A DNA stretch of 64,000 nt from Podocnemis expansa. Its lineage: Eukaryota; Chordata; Testudines; Podocnemididae. Made by a program: the position numbers and the translations under genes. A model generated the notes under the pieces. The model did no database searches, had not been told where the DNA came from, and saw nothing but the letters and a program-made list of their open reading frames with translations. The DNA lies in the NCBI GenBank assembly GCA_007922195.1, contig ML681998.1, positions 19,127,906 through 19,191,905 on the forward strand, given 5' to 3'. Shown here one piece after another: positions 35,199 through 46,602 of this stretch (the stretch's first letter is position 1; every line of letters begins with the position of its first letter).

Positions 35199-35434
35199 GT
35201 TCCAAAGGGGCAGCCGTGTTAGTCTAGTAATGCAAAAAAAGCAAGGAGTCTTGTGGCACTTAAAAGACTAACAGATTTATTTATCGCATGAGTTTTCATG
35301 GGAGAATATCCCACTCCGTCAGATGCTTCTCCCTCTTCAAAGCATCTGACGAAGTGGGATATTCTCCCACAAAAGCTCATGCGATAAATAAATCGGTTAG
35401 TCTTTAAGTGCCACAAGACTCCTTGCTTTTTTTG
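35199..35434. mobile_element. PLE inverted dimer with 13-bp TSD (236 bp)
   Basis: CTTAGACTCTCAA flanks both sides (35186-35198 and 35435-35447). The left half is a minus-strand PLE 3' region (AAAGGGGCAGCCGTGTTAG, AAGGAGTCTTGTGGCAC) and the right half a plus-strand copy of the same region (AGTGCCACAAGACTCCTTG). The halves meet near 35335 head to head, at the CATCTGACG segment. The result is a near-perfect palindrome of about 100-bp arms. Confidence 0.85.
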
Positions 35435-35447
35435 CTTAGACTCTCAA

Positions 35448-36165
35448 AAATTTATAAAATAATTTATAAAATAAAGAAATTAAATATAAAAATTTTAGTT
35501 CAACGTTTAGTTTAATCTAATGCCCTCATTTGGATCTTATATTTCCTCAAATGAGGCAGTGACAGGAACACATGTATCTAATATTGCTTGAAGGGAGAGA
35601 AATTTTATTAATATATTAATGTTAATGAGTCCCTTGCAAGACATTGACTGACATTCTGCCCTGAAAAAGTCTTGTCTGTTGTTTTTGTTTGTTGTGATGT
35701 GTCTGTAGTACTTCACCTGGCTGCTTACTCAGCTGGTATGGGGCCACACAATAGAGGAGGAATCCTGCTACACATACCTTGATTGTGTGAGTAGCCATTA
35801 AATGTCCCTGGAAGCCTGAAAGGATGCCTTCCTACTTCCCTGCCAGCACCCAGACAAGGAGCAACCTAGTAACTTCCAGTAAATCAGGATTAATTTGAAC
35901 CTAGGTAGCAAATCGTCAGTCACCTCTCTGTAATCCCATTTAGGCACACCTTCATTGAGAGAGGAATCCTCATGGATCTCTGTTCTGGTCACAGACTCCC
36001 AGACATGGCTGGAGAGAGGTAGTAACCATGATACAGAGCACAGAGACAGACTGTGTAGAAGAAAACCCCCAACAAACATGCAAGTGGAAAAGGCAAAGAA
36101 GAAGGAGTTTAACTCCTTATTTTCAACCATGAGTAATGCATGGGAAGAGAAGGTATGCAATAAAA
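35448..36165. other. Unique-looking DNA
   Basis: No recognised feature. Overlapping frames of 91-124 codons on opposite strands (35798-36230) lack domains. Confidence 0.4.
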
Positions 36166-36360
36166 ATAGCATATTCAGTCAAACCTGTGACAGCAATGGA
36201 GGCCAAACTTTGCTTGGTTCTGTCACATGAGAATTGCAATCACTGGGGTCATATAATAACCTTACAAACATTACTGCTTAGGAATTGCATTGGGATTAGA
36301 TTCCCAATTTGACCAGTCTGCAATCTGGACAAAACTGTACTCTGAAAAGTAATAATGTGA
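36166..36360 (+). repeat. Diverged direct repeat, copy 2
   Basis: Partner of 33893-34085, 2.27 kb downstream in the same orientation. Confidence 0.6.
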
Positions 36361-37309
36361 AAATGTCACTGTGGATTATTGCTGTTGCATTTCAGTCATA
36401 CCATATAAAATTTAACCTGTTGATAGACAAAAATCTTTTCTCCTTAATTGCCAATCTGCCAAACTCTGGCTGTAATCTGAAAGTCAAGCTGTATTCTTCA
36501 TACCTTATACATCACTATCAATTATAAAATTCTGCAACTAGAGTTTTGTTAACAAATTTCTTGATAATATATGAACTAGAATATAATCCAGCCCACTGTT
36601 CCTGAAAATATGTTGTTTCTACAGTGCCAATATGAGTTCAAAGTGGTAAAAGCATGCTTTTTCCAAAAATAAGCAGATTGGCCATTGAATTGATGTAGGA
36701 AACATATGTTTAGTGGAGAAGGCAATATAGCTATGTTGGGTGCATCGCTCAAAGATAGGAGGGCTCCTACTACAACTACATCTCAGAGTCTTCATCCTTT
36801 TAGTGCACACATCCTGGGACAGAGCTAAAATGGAACTTGTTAGTGTATTGCTATCCCTATAACATACCGAAGTCCCTGTTAACCTGACCAAGTTCTTCAC
36901 TGTGGTGGTAGAAGTGGAGGAGTCAAGGATGATTGTCCTGAGTGACTTCACCAATACTACTGATGATGACTTGTTTGGGTTAGTTCAGAATTCCAAAAAC
37001 CAAATCAAACCCTGATTCAATTTACACAAGTTAGAAGATTTGATCCAAACCGTGTGGTCCGAATCTAATGAAAAACAACTTGTAAAATCTGTCCATATAA
37101 CGTATTGCAATTCTCATGAATGTAATGGGTAACCTGAAAAGACCCTGTTGTATGCCTTTACTTTCCAAATATAGCTGCATTAATTTTAGGGACATTTCAT
37201 GCACAAGTTTTGTTCTTTAATGACTCAGTTGTGGTCCTACTGACTTCAAAAGGAGTGAGACTGGGTTCTTGATGAATACTGCATGAGTTACTGGATTCAT
37301 GATCATACA
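36361..37309. other. Unique-looking DNA
   Basis: Nothing recognised except a short CCTACTGACTTCAAAAGGAG trace near 37237 of the old amniote repeat seen elsewhere. Confidence 0.4.
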
Positions 37310-37437
37310 GGGCAAGATTCTGCTGGCCTTACCAATATGGAGTAACACCTTACTCTAGGAGTGGCTCCACTGAAGACAGTGGTGTTACTTGTGGAGTAAG
37401 GTGAGTAAATGTGAGTAAAGGTGTTAGAATCTTGCCC
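37310..37437. repeat. Old palindromic element, GGGCAAGATTCT ends (128 bp)
   Basis: GGGCAAGATTCT at the left and AGAATCTTGCCC at the right are perfect inverted repeats. Internal arms share GGAGTAA and GTGTTA words, so the whole unit can fold. A weaker relative starts at 53007 (GGGCCAAATTCT). Confidence 0.7.
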
Positions 37438-38605
37438 ATATTGATAAATACAACTGAAATCCTAAAAATAACATTTCACCTATATTATTTGCTGGTATTT
37501 CTGAAATGGCAGAGACAATTTCTCCTGTGCCGCTTTGTGGAAAGTTACCTATAAGAGGAAGATTATATTTAAATGAAACACTTAATATAGTTTGGCTACC
37601 AACTCAAATACTTATGTAGTAACAATTCTGACCTTCAGAAAACAGTTCATAAATAACAGGTGCTTTATGTTTCTTGGTGATTTTTTTAATTCATTATTTG
37701 CTTACAGTAGCTATGCAAATGATATAATGAAAGTCTTTAAGACATGCACTCCAAATCTCAACGAATTACCACAGCACAGGCTACAGGAGCCAATTCTCAG
37801 ATTTGTTATTGTCTTCCTGCTGCCCTATAAACAAACATTTGATAGTGACAAGAAGGAAAAATATGCAATGTAATCAGCGCAGATGGAAACTCCAGAAAGG
37901 ATATTGACCTACAAAACCCAATAGTACACAATGGACAACCACATGATCAGAGGTAGCATGTCAGTTTTTGGAAAGGTCAGACAGGAGCTTTGTACTTTTT
38001 TTAAGTAAGCAAAACAAATGAACACTGTTTTAGTTAGTAGTAGTAGTAGATATTTATACTATGTTTAGCATCTACAAACCACAATCAGGATCTTTATATT
38101 TTCTTCCCCCCCAGCCCATTCACTTCATGTTAGTCTGTTATCCCCTTCTGTTTAAATGCTCTCCATGTCTTCCTAAATTATCTTTGTTTTATTCAGAACT
38201 GCATATCATTTTGCTATTAATTGGCTTTTGACTTTCTCATCCTTCCCTTTTTGCCCAAGAGCCATCTTAGGATATCACCTACATCATAGTTTAACCATTT
38301 CTTTTCTACAGTTTTAATACAAAAAAAAGTTGTATAAAAATTCTATGACAAGGGAGTCAGAGTATCTTCCAACACTGCATCCTTAACTCAGGCGTCTGTG
38401 CAATCAGTATGAAATAATGGATGGAAGTCCTTAAGCTTTGCTGATGCATGTTCTATGCAGGCTTATTGATTTGAGTGGCACTGTAAATAAAGTCAGTAAG
38501 GTTAAATGGCGTGTAAATTACGGCAGCTTTAGCACAATAGATTTTGGCTTATATTCCAACTTTTAAACTTTGCTCTCAGTTGCACCTCCATAAATCACTG
38601 AAACT
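37438..38605. other. Unique-looking DNA
   Basis: No recognised feature. Confidence 0.4.
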
Positions 38606-39001
38606 TCATGGGGCTGATGATCTTGGTCCCACTGGAGCCAATAACAAAACTCCCACTGACTCCAGTGTGGGAGAACTTATTGGGTCCAATACACTCCAGA
38701 AGGGTTCCTCTGGATTCATAGCCCTGCAACTGAAAGCAATTCTTTGCAACTGCTGAACAATGTATGACACCATAGCCATGCACCAGAAGTTCCTCAAGGT
38801 AGGCATTGCCTCTGGTTGTGAGTCAGATACAGAATGAATTTTATCCACCCATTGCTCTGCTTCTGAGAATGCCTTTGCAAGTTGGTTTTGCCTAACTACT
38901 TTCAAATATGCCACAGTGGCTAATGCTGGATTATTAGCATAAAAACAGTTATTCTGGCCATACAATAATGGCTTCACTCTTCTGTGCCATTTTCTGCTCA
39001 C
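38606..39001 (-). other. Unexplained 131-codon minus-strand open frame
   Basis: The frame includes AFSEAEQWVDKIHSV and has ordinary amino-acid composition, without the low-complexity look of the GC-rich repeats. I recognise no domain. Its 3' part (38615-38680) overlaps an old repeat trace (CTCCCACTGACTCCAGTG). It could be part of a decayed retroelement, or chance. Confidence 0.25.
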
Positions 39002-40386
39002 TTAGCCACAAAACCTGGATCCGTATGAAGTTCTTTTTTAGTACAGCCATTGTGGGCAATTGCCGGTGATGTGAGGCGATTGAAGTGAGCATGCTGAGAC
39101 GAACAGCCTTCAATCCCTATGCAGAGGTATCATTTCCATGAACGCACATTCTCATTTCACAAATTCTGTTAATAAATGGGGTCTTCACAATGTTAAGGAA
39201 GTCAAATTTATAAAGCAAAATAATTGTGGTAGAGGGCATTGAACTCTAAGATAAAAGAGCTTGCCCTACCTTGTCACCAGTGCTTCTAGTTTCTCATTTG
39301 ATAAGAAGCTTCAAATTTAATTTTCCCAACACCTCTCTTTGACTCTTAATACAAGGGAATCATGCCACTTAGTTTCATCATCATTAACACTTCTGATTGA
39401 AGGCCACACACTTTTACAGTGCAACAAAGTGGAACTTGCAAATGAAGAAAAAGAAAAATATGATTGTTGTGTAAGCAATACACAGGTACTAGGGGTAAAC
39501 TTGCATTTTTAAAAATTGTTTGACTAATGTTTCATATAAAACAAGATATACTGATATTCCTAATATGTTTGTTCATGTGTATGTGTAGCTATGAATTTGA
39601 ATGTCTTCACTGTATGCTTATGTTTTGTAGAACACACGTTTTTGTGAACCTTTTAGTTGTGGGTTCTTAACTCTGAGACACCAGTCTGATGTTTGAACTG
39701 AAATCTGTTGAACATGCCTTATAAAAAGAATGAGCTTTATAATTGGTGTGCAGAAATATTGTTTGAAGAAGGCAGCTTTGTTCTCATTGGAAATAATGAA
39801 AAATCTGGTTAGAGAGTGATGTAAATTAGAATAAAAGGAGCATTTTTGCATTTGTAGATGACTGAAGCTTAACCTTGAATCTGAAAATTAAAATAAAGCA
39901 AATGCTTTAGACTAATGTATCTGCTTATATATTTCAGATGTGTACAGTACTATTGCTTCTCTCAGGTAAATCCTATAAAAGTAAAAGTGATGAATGGAGT
40001 GGTACAAATAGTCCTGCCCGTCTTATAAAATTGGAATACTCTATGCCAGAGAGTCTCAGATTGTGGTCCATGGAGCACTCACATTAAAACCAGCTAAAAT
40101 AAGTATTTGCCTAATGATAGTTTGCCACATATGCAGTTGTTGTGGTTGCCACAGAGAAGCTATGCAGTTGCCACTGAGAGAGAAGGAAGCTCACATGATT
40201 GGTAAATGGAGGTTTCTGTGATGGCAAACTGGGAGGCAGGGGTCCCTTGAGAAAACTGCTCTATTAAGATGTGATTCATGTTATGAAAAAGTTTGAGAAA
40301 TTCTGTTCTACTTAATATTCTAGTGGATTGAAGAGTTTTCTAATTACAGAAAAGGTTATTTTATTGTTATAGTCTCCATGGGGCTT
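39002..40386. other. Unique-looking DNA
   Basis: No recognised feature. Confidence 0.4.
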
Positions 40387-40394
40387 CTCTGAAA

Positions 40395-40778
40395 CAGGGG
40401 CATAGCTCTGGGTGGGCGCATGCCCACCCACTTGGCCAGCAGGCCCATCCACCATAGCTCCCGGCAGTAGAGTGAGCTTTACTGCTGCACCCACAGACCA
40501 GCCAGCAATGGGTGGCCACAAGCAGTGGTGCTGCTGTCAGATGATGGGCAGGGTGGGCTGCTTGCCACCCACAGTTCTGGCCCTGGGCAGCCACTGCAGC
40601 CTTTGTGTGGCAGGAGCTGGACTACATCTCCCTCTTCAGCCACCTCCCAATACTCCAGTTGCTAAGCAACTGGAGCATCATCAGGAAGCTTTGGTCTAAT
40701 GACCAGAAGCAGGACTGGCTGGTCCCACCCTGGAGACTCAGGGGCCTCACCAGAAAATGAGGGCTGGCTATGCCCCTG
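40395..40778. mobile_element. hAT element, CAGGGGCATAGC family (384 bp)
   Basis: Ends CAGGGGCATAGCTC and GGCTATGCCCCTG. TSD CTCTGAAA / CCCTGAAA, one mismatch (40387-40394, 40779-40786). GC-rich, non-coding interior. Confidence 0.85.
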
Positions 40779-42056
40779 CCCTGAAATAAAATGTAAAGGG
40801 TTTCATTCCTTTGTAAATGAAAGACTATATTCAACATTAGATTTCCATAGCTTTAGGTCTGTGCTACTGATATCTCTTTTTGCAGTAGCCTCAGTCAGGA
40901 TCAAAAATCTATTGTACTATAGGTAGTGCTTGTCCCTTCCACCAAGATGTGACTCATCTCCCTTGTCTCTCTCAAACTTACCTTTGAATCGTGGGAGAGA
41001 ACAGAGTGAACATTTCAGCAGAATGGTAGCAAGGTGTAGGGAGTTTAGCAGAATGGCATTATTGACGTGACTGCCAAGAACTAATGGAATTATAAAGTAT
41101 GAAGAAGTGTCGAGAGAGCTTTAGGGTGGCCTATTCATAGCTAGTATTGTTGTCTCTTCCATGCAGCAGAGCCTCATCACTTCTAATAGCTTTGAGGCCT
41201 TCCGCAGGATTCGGAACATGGAAAATGCAGTAGCCGTACACAGAGGGAAAAAATTAAAAATTGGTGCAAAACACAGTCAAGAATGATGAGATCAGTGAAA
41301 CCATTCTTTCTGGTTGTGCTTTCTTTGACACCTGCTGCGTTTGCAGTCCCAAGCAGCAGGTATAAGTTCTTTATTTAATTATTTGTATCCCCACAAGTAT
41401 ATCAGTTCATGAGTGGCATTGAATGGGGCTGTGCATTTGGGCTCCATTAAAAGCCGAGTATACTTGTGCTAGTTCAGTACCATGAGTGGCTCCTTGAGTC
41501 ATTAAGAAACTCAGTGAAAACCATATGCCCCAGTACAAACACCAGAATCAGTGCATAGACCAGGATTGGCATTCAAGGTTGGGCAAAGGCAGTTAGTCAA
41601 ACAGGGCGATAAAGAGATAAAATAGAGTTCATTGTGGTGAAGCTGCATGGCTCTGGTTGTCATGAGAGCTCCTGATTTCCTTTCAAAAAGAATCTATATA
41701 TTTTCCAAACTTCTTGCGCCAAGGGATTAAAGATTCCAAAATAAGGCTAGTCTACATCCAATGCCAGAAACAGATATGGGCGGGGGGAGACAGTCTGTTG
41801 GTGTTTGTTTTGTGTTTGTGCCTCCTAAATTAATGAGGCAATAGAATCATAGCTAGGGAACTACAGGATCAATTCAGCCAGAAGCAACAGTACCCTTGCC
41901 ATAGATTTGCACCTCCTTGCTATAGAAATCACCCTAGAACTCTTGTTGGTGTCTCCTTTTAATTGAACTACTAGCTGTTGAGATTTTCTTTTCCTACTGC
42001 CTGAAAAGGTTCCTGGGGCTAAAATATCATTCACAACTTAATTTTCTATTCCTCAT
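40779..42056. other. Unique-looking DNA
   Basis: No recognised feature. Confidence 0.4.
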
Positions 42057-42300
42057 GGCTATGTCCACACATACATCATTATTTCAAAATAACCCATTTC
42101 GAAATGAGTTATTTCGAAATAAAGTCCCCTCCCGAAGTGAAATAGCATGTCCACACTGGGGACATGCTCTTTCACTTCCTTATTTCGAAGACAGTTTTTA
42201 TCTTTCGAAATAAGGTGTTTCAAAATAACCCTTTATTTCGAAACAGCTTGTTTCGAAACATCTTGTTTTGAAACAAGCCCTCTGTGTGTGAACATAGCCC
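42057..42300. mobile_element. PIF/Harbinger-like MITE, TTTCGAAATAA family (244 bp)
   Basis: Ends GGCTATGTCCACACATAC and GTGTGTGAACATAGCC. The interior is AATAACCCATTTCGAAATGA-like palindromes. This copy lacks the GC-rich core of the longer members. TSD unclear. Confidence 0.75.
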
Positions 42301-42591
42301 CTGAGTGCTAGTTGCTGCTCTCGGTTTAAAAGTAACCATGATTTGACATACTTTAAAGATTCCCGCAATGCAAATAGAGGCCTGTCAGATTTGTGGGGCC
42401 CAGGAATGGTGTTCCTAGGCATTCCCATGTAGTTTAACCCTTCATGTTCAGAGTACTCTCAAGGCACAGGTGGGCAGAATAACCTATCACAGGGGACAGG
42501 GACTTTAAGCTTTTAAATGACTGAATATTGAGATGGCAAATAGAGCTTGATTCTACACCAGTTGTAATCAAAGAGGGTACTTGGTCCTGCC

Positions 42592-42657
42592 ATAAGTGTA
42601 GGGGACTGAACTTGATGACCTCTCAGGGTCCCTTCCAGTTTCTATGATTCTATGAAA
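42592..42657 (+). mobile_element. CR1 3' tail, plus strand
   Basis: GAACTTGATGACCTCTCAGG, TCCCTTCCAG, then TTCTATGATTCTATGA, the CR1 terminus with its 8-bp tail repeats. Confidence 0.9.
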
Positions 42658-42660
42658 ATA

Positions 42661-43233
42661 AGCTTTGACAGTAACTGAAGTCAAACCATAGAAGAGTAGG
42701 CGACATGATTCACACTCCTGGACAGTGTAAACAACAACTAACTGAAGTGAATGCAAAGAACAGTGGTCATTTTCCTAATACTTTTGGCAAGGTACAAATA
42801 TGAAACTCTTTAACGATTGCACAGAGATGTGGCTGGTTCAAGGAAGAAAGCCCTGAGTAGCCTGTGCCCGCAAAGTCTCTTAAGGTGACACACAAAACAA
42901 TGAAGAAAGTCAGTTTTAAATGGAAATTGCAACCAACACTTAATGACTTGGAGTGGAAACATGAAACTAAATGTTTTCAAAATTAATTTTTTGTTTAGCA
43001 AAGTCATTTGTGAGTTGATTGGTCCTCGGGTGAGCATTTAATTTTATCATTTCATGATCCATAATTACCAAAGAACTTTTTTCGCAGAAACCCATCAAAA
43101 TACCATTAAAAAGCTGACAAATGATGTTTCATATCTGGTTTTTGTTTATTTTTTTTAATAAGAGAAAGGCCCACTTGTGCTCTGCCTGAAATACTGACGC
43201 TGTAAATGGACATAGAGAGCATGCACATCTTTG
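42661..43233. other. Unique-looking DNA
   Basis: No recognised feature. Confidence 0.4.
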
Positions 43234-43360
43234 ACAATGTTCTGGATGATTCCTGTTATGAAAAATGTGCATTTGTTCTGCAGCTACTTCATCCAGCTGA
43301 GCGTGCCCAAGTGAGTAATCAAGGCCACATTCATCATGATGCTAAAAGAGGGTAAGAGCT
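43234..43360 (+). repeat. 127-bp direct duplication, copy 1
   Basis: Matches 44370-44495 with about three differences (GATGATTCC versus GATGGTTCC, one A indel, GCGTG versus GTGTG). It contains an acceptor-like TTTGTTCTGCAG followed 27 nt later by a donor-like GTGAGT, so it could include a 27-nt microexon. Confidence 0.85.
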
Positions 43361-44369
43361 GAGATTTGGGTGCATGAATCTGAGCAATATTTAATTTCAG
43401 GGTCATTGCTTCTGTGCTGCAGTCTTCAGGAAATATGCCTATGTGGCAGCTAGTTTTCTCAAATAATGATAATATATCTCAGTCAGTCTTTTGAGCTTGT
43501 TATATAAGCCTGCCAAAAGAACATTATTACACACCCTCTAGCATTTGAGACCCCAATTGTGTAATTTGTTATGGCAGGGCAGAATCTTAAGCTGTTATTG
43601 CTACAATGTTACTGCTTCACAATCATTTAAACAATAAAGTACCAGGGAGGCATCATAGCCTAGGTCAGCGAGATCCATGGCACCTGCAGCTGCACATACT
43701 TTATGCATAGTATGTGTGCCGTTCCTGTCTGCTGGAGGCCCCATGAAGCCACTAGGGGACAGCAGCTTGCAGGCACTTGGCTCTCTCTGGGCAGCAAGAG
43801 GGCAATGACAAGCAGCAGCCTATCTCCCACCCCCACACCTGGCTCCTTGGTCTCCCCTCCTCTAGCAGCAGAGGTCACCTCGCTGGGAGCACAGCTGCTT
43901 TGCGCAGTGGCAGGGAAGCAGCAGCAGCAACAGAGCATGGACCCCCTTGTTGCCATGGGCCATGCCGAGCACTGCAGTGACATTGGGGGAGATGCATCAA
44001 GAGGGAGGGAGGGAAGCGGGCACATTCCAGCAAGCGAAAACTCCTCCCCACTGCAGCGGTTGTAGGCAGGAGGTAGGGGGCTGGGTCTAGTGCTGCAGCT
44101 CCTGGCCTCCACCCACCACCTGGGCTGGAGGAGTCTCCGCATGTGTCCTGGGCTGCATGGGAGTCTCTGATGCCTGCGCAGGTGTGCGATGGTCACTGGG
44201 CATCCGTGCACCTGCACAGCTTAGAGGGACCCTGCCTCTACCGCCCCTCCTCCCCCTCCCTGCCAGCTGGTTCCCTGACCCTCCCGGTCCAACCCATCCC
44301 CACTTCCCTGGCCAGAGATGCAGGCAGACTCAGTCCGTCTGGCCAGGCCTCTCCGCAAGCTACCACCAC
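43361..44369. other. GC-rich block between the duplicates
   Basis: From about 43650 the sequence turns GC-rich (CTCCCACCCCCACACC and similar), with open frames on both strands that I treat as composition artefacts. It has no matched terminal repeats that I can see. Confidence 0.4.
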
Positions 44370-44495
44370 ACAATGTTCTGGATGGTTCCTGTTATGAAAA
44401 TGTGCATTTGTTCTGCAGCTACTTCATCCAGCTGAGTGTGCCCAAGTGAGTAATCAAGGCCACATTCATCATGATGCTAAAAGAGGGTAAGAGCT
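44370..44495 (+). repeat. 127-bp direct duplication, copy 2
   Basis: Near-identical to copy 1, 1136 bp away in the same orientation. The flanks differ immediately outside both ends. Confidence 0.85.
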
Positions 44496-44976
44496 CAGGG
44501 CAGGACTCTGGGCGATTTTTAAAAAAGGCCCCACCCAGCTCCCAGGTGCCCTGCCAGCCAGATTGGCCAGTGGGGTTTAGGACCTGCCAGCACCCAGGAC
44601 AGGGAGGGCAGAACATGCATTCTACTGGATTTTTCTATTTTTAGGGGCCCTGGAATGCTGACCCCCCCTCAAATTTTTGGGCCCTGAAACAGCATTCTGG
44701 GGCATTCCACCCTACTTCAACCCCTGAAGAGCAGAGTGCACTGGCAGCTCTGCTAAACTTTAAATGAGAGCTACGCAATCATATAAATCTAGAGCCAGAA
44801 GGGGGCCTGGTGCCAGCCATTCCTTTAGGAAGGCTAACACCAAACAGCGTGTCTATGCCCTCAGATACACTGTAGCTAAACTCTATACACAGGCATTCGG
44901 GGAAACCATCTTCTGCAGGCTCATGCCAGGCTGGCTCTTTGAAAACACTGGAACACAGTAAAATCCTAAACATAAA

Positions 44977-45429
44977 GGCTATGTCTACACTTAGAAGGTT
45001 AGTTCAAATTAACTGAATTTGAACTAATTAATTCAAACTAATAATTATTAGTTTGAATTAGGCAAATTTGAATTAACACAGCCAACACTAGAAACCCTAA
45101 TTCTAACTGGCATGTCCATTCACAGGACTTGCTAGTTCAAATCAGGTAGAGGGCACTATTGCATAGGGAAAAATCTAGCTGTGGTTAATTCGAATTAACA
45201 GTTAGTTCGAATTAACACAGCTACATTGGGTTAGTTCAAACTAATGAGTTCAACTTCACCATCCATTTGAACTTTTAAGAGAGGTTTTATAGATTCGAAC
45301 TAGGCTTTCCTTAGTTTGAACTAAGGGACCTCCTTAGGTTGAACTAATGAAAGCTAATGTGGACATGCACTAATTTAGTTCAAATTAAGCCTCCTTAATT
45401 TGAACTAAATTGTAAGTGTAGACATATCC
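44977..45429. mobile_element. MITE of the AGTTTGAACTAA family (453 bp)
   Basis: Ends GGCTATGTCTACAC and GTGTAGACATATCC, with AAA on both sides (44974-44976, 45430-45432). Interior repeats TTAGTTCAAATTAA and AGTTTGAACTAA words. Confidence 0.85.
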
Positions 45430-45793
45430 AAATGGCATAAGCAGGGACGGAGAGTGTATAATAACATTTCTTTTACTGCTGGAGAGTTGGTCTTAATATT
45501 ATTTAGTTTACAATTGAGACAAGTTTGATATCCTACCTCTGTCCACATCAAACTGCTAGAATATTTGACCAGTAAGCAGTTTAATATTGTTGTGAATCTG
45601 GTCAGATATCAGGGCTGGAAAAATAAAGAGATGTCACAAGTCAGGTGGGTAGTGTTCTGGCACTTGTGTCCATTAGCCTGGAACAGTGCACTTTTGTATC
45701 ATAGTTCTCAGCATCTAGAGAGATTTTATATATACATCACACGTGGTCTCAGGCCCTCCCACAGTCACGCCAAGAAGAGCCCTGCATGTGTAA

Positions 45794-45969
45794 AGATCAG
45801 GCACTAGCTTGTTGATTTACCAGCATGACGATTCTCTTTTCAGCATCATCTCCCAGTATAAATCCACCATGGCAGAAGTAGGGCCCTGATGTGTCACTGG
45901 GGGAGAGGTTTCAATATCTCCAGTCGCCTGCTGCTGTGCTGGATTTATCAACAAGCTAGTGCCTGATCT
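45794..45969. mobile_element. 176-bp MITE with long TIRs and TAA duplication
   Basis: Arms of about 30 bp: the left begins AGATCAGGCACTAGCTTGTT and the right ends AACAAGCTAGTGCCTGATCT. TAA flanks both sides (45791-45793, 45970-45972). The 3-bp TWA target points to PIF/Harbinger. It is unrelated in sequence to the other MITEs here. Confidence 0.75.
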
Positions 45970-46227
45970 TAACTACTGCAGAGGTTTCCATGTTTTGCAT
46001 TATAGTCAGTGTTGTTCATCTTTCAGTTCCATAGCCTTGAACCCTACATAGCACCCAGCCATTCTGGAACGAAAATATACACAGAGGTCTGGGCTACAGG
46101 GGAGATATCCATGGGGCATTAGTGGCATAAGGAGGGAAAGCAAATTGCTTACAATCAAAAGTGATTTACACCATTTACAAGGATGACAGACATGCAGCAG
46201 TCTAGCACTTCTTGTAATAATTGGCTC

Positions 46228-46482
46228 CAGCACCAGATTTCCCATTAGGCACTGTAGGCACAGTGCCTAGGGCCAATGAAATTTTTAGGCCCTGCAAAGA
46301 AGGGAAAAAATTAAAAAAGCAGAAAAAATAAGGAAAAATAACTAAAAATCATGTGGTTGAGCATTAGAATAGTTTAAAGTGCATCATGCCAACTGACATA
46401 ATTCAATTGGTGTTTACCCCTCTTTTTTGCACATTTTGGAGTGAAAGTGCCTAGGCCCTACAACCACCAAAATCTGGCCCTG
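46228..46482. mobile_element. hAT MITE (255 bp)
   Basis: Perfect TSD ATTGGCTC (46220-46227, 46483-46490). Ends CAGCACCAGATTTCCCATT and AATCTGGCCCTG are an imperfect inverted repeat. The subterminal GTGCCTAGGGCC / GTGCCTAGGCCC words support it. Confidence 0.8.
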
Positions 46483-46602
46483 ATTGGCTCTACAAATTTA
46501 CCCTGTTTGTGAACGCAGTTGAGAGGAGTGGAAGTTCCTACACTGTCACAGTAACCTATACAACAAATCTTCATGGAGAAAGTTGTAAAAGGGAAACTGA
46601 CT

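Noticed and set aside
35199..35434. Possible Rho-independent terminator or structural RNA gene
   Set aside because: The palindrome is fully explained by two head-to-head PLE pieces within a 13-bp TSD in a eukaryotic genome.
43703..44217. Frames of 120-185 codons on opposite strands
   Set aside because: Fully overlapping antisense frames in a GC-rich block, with low-complexity peptides and no splice or domain support.
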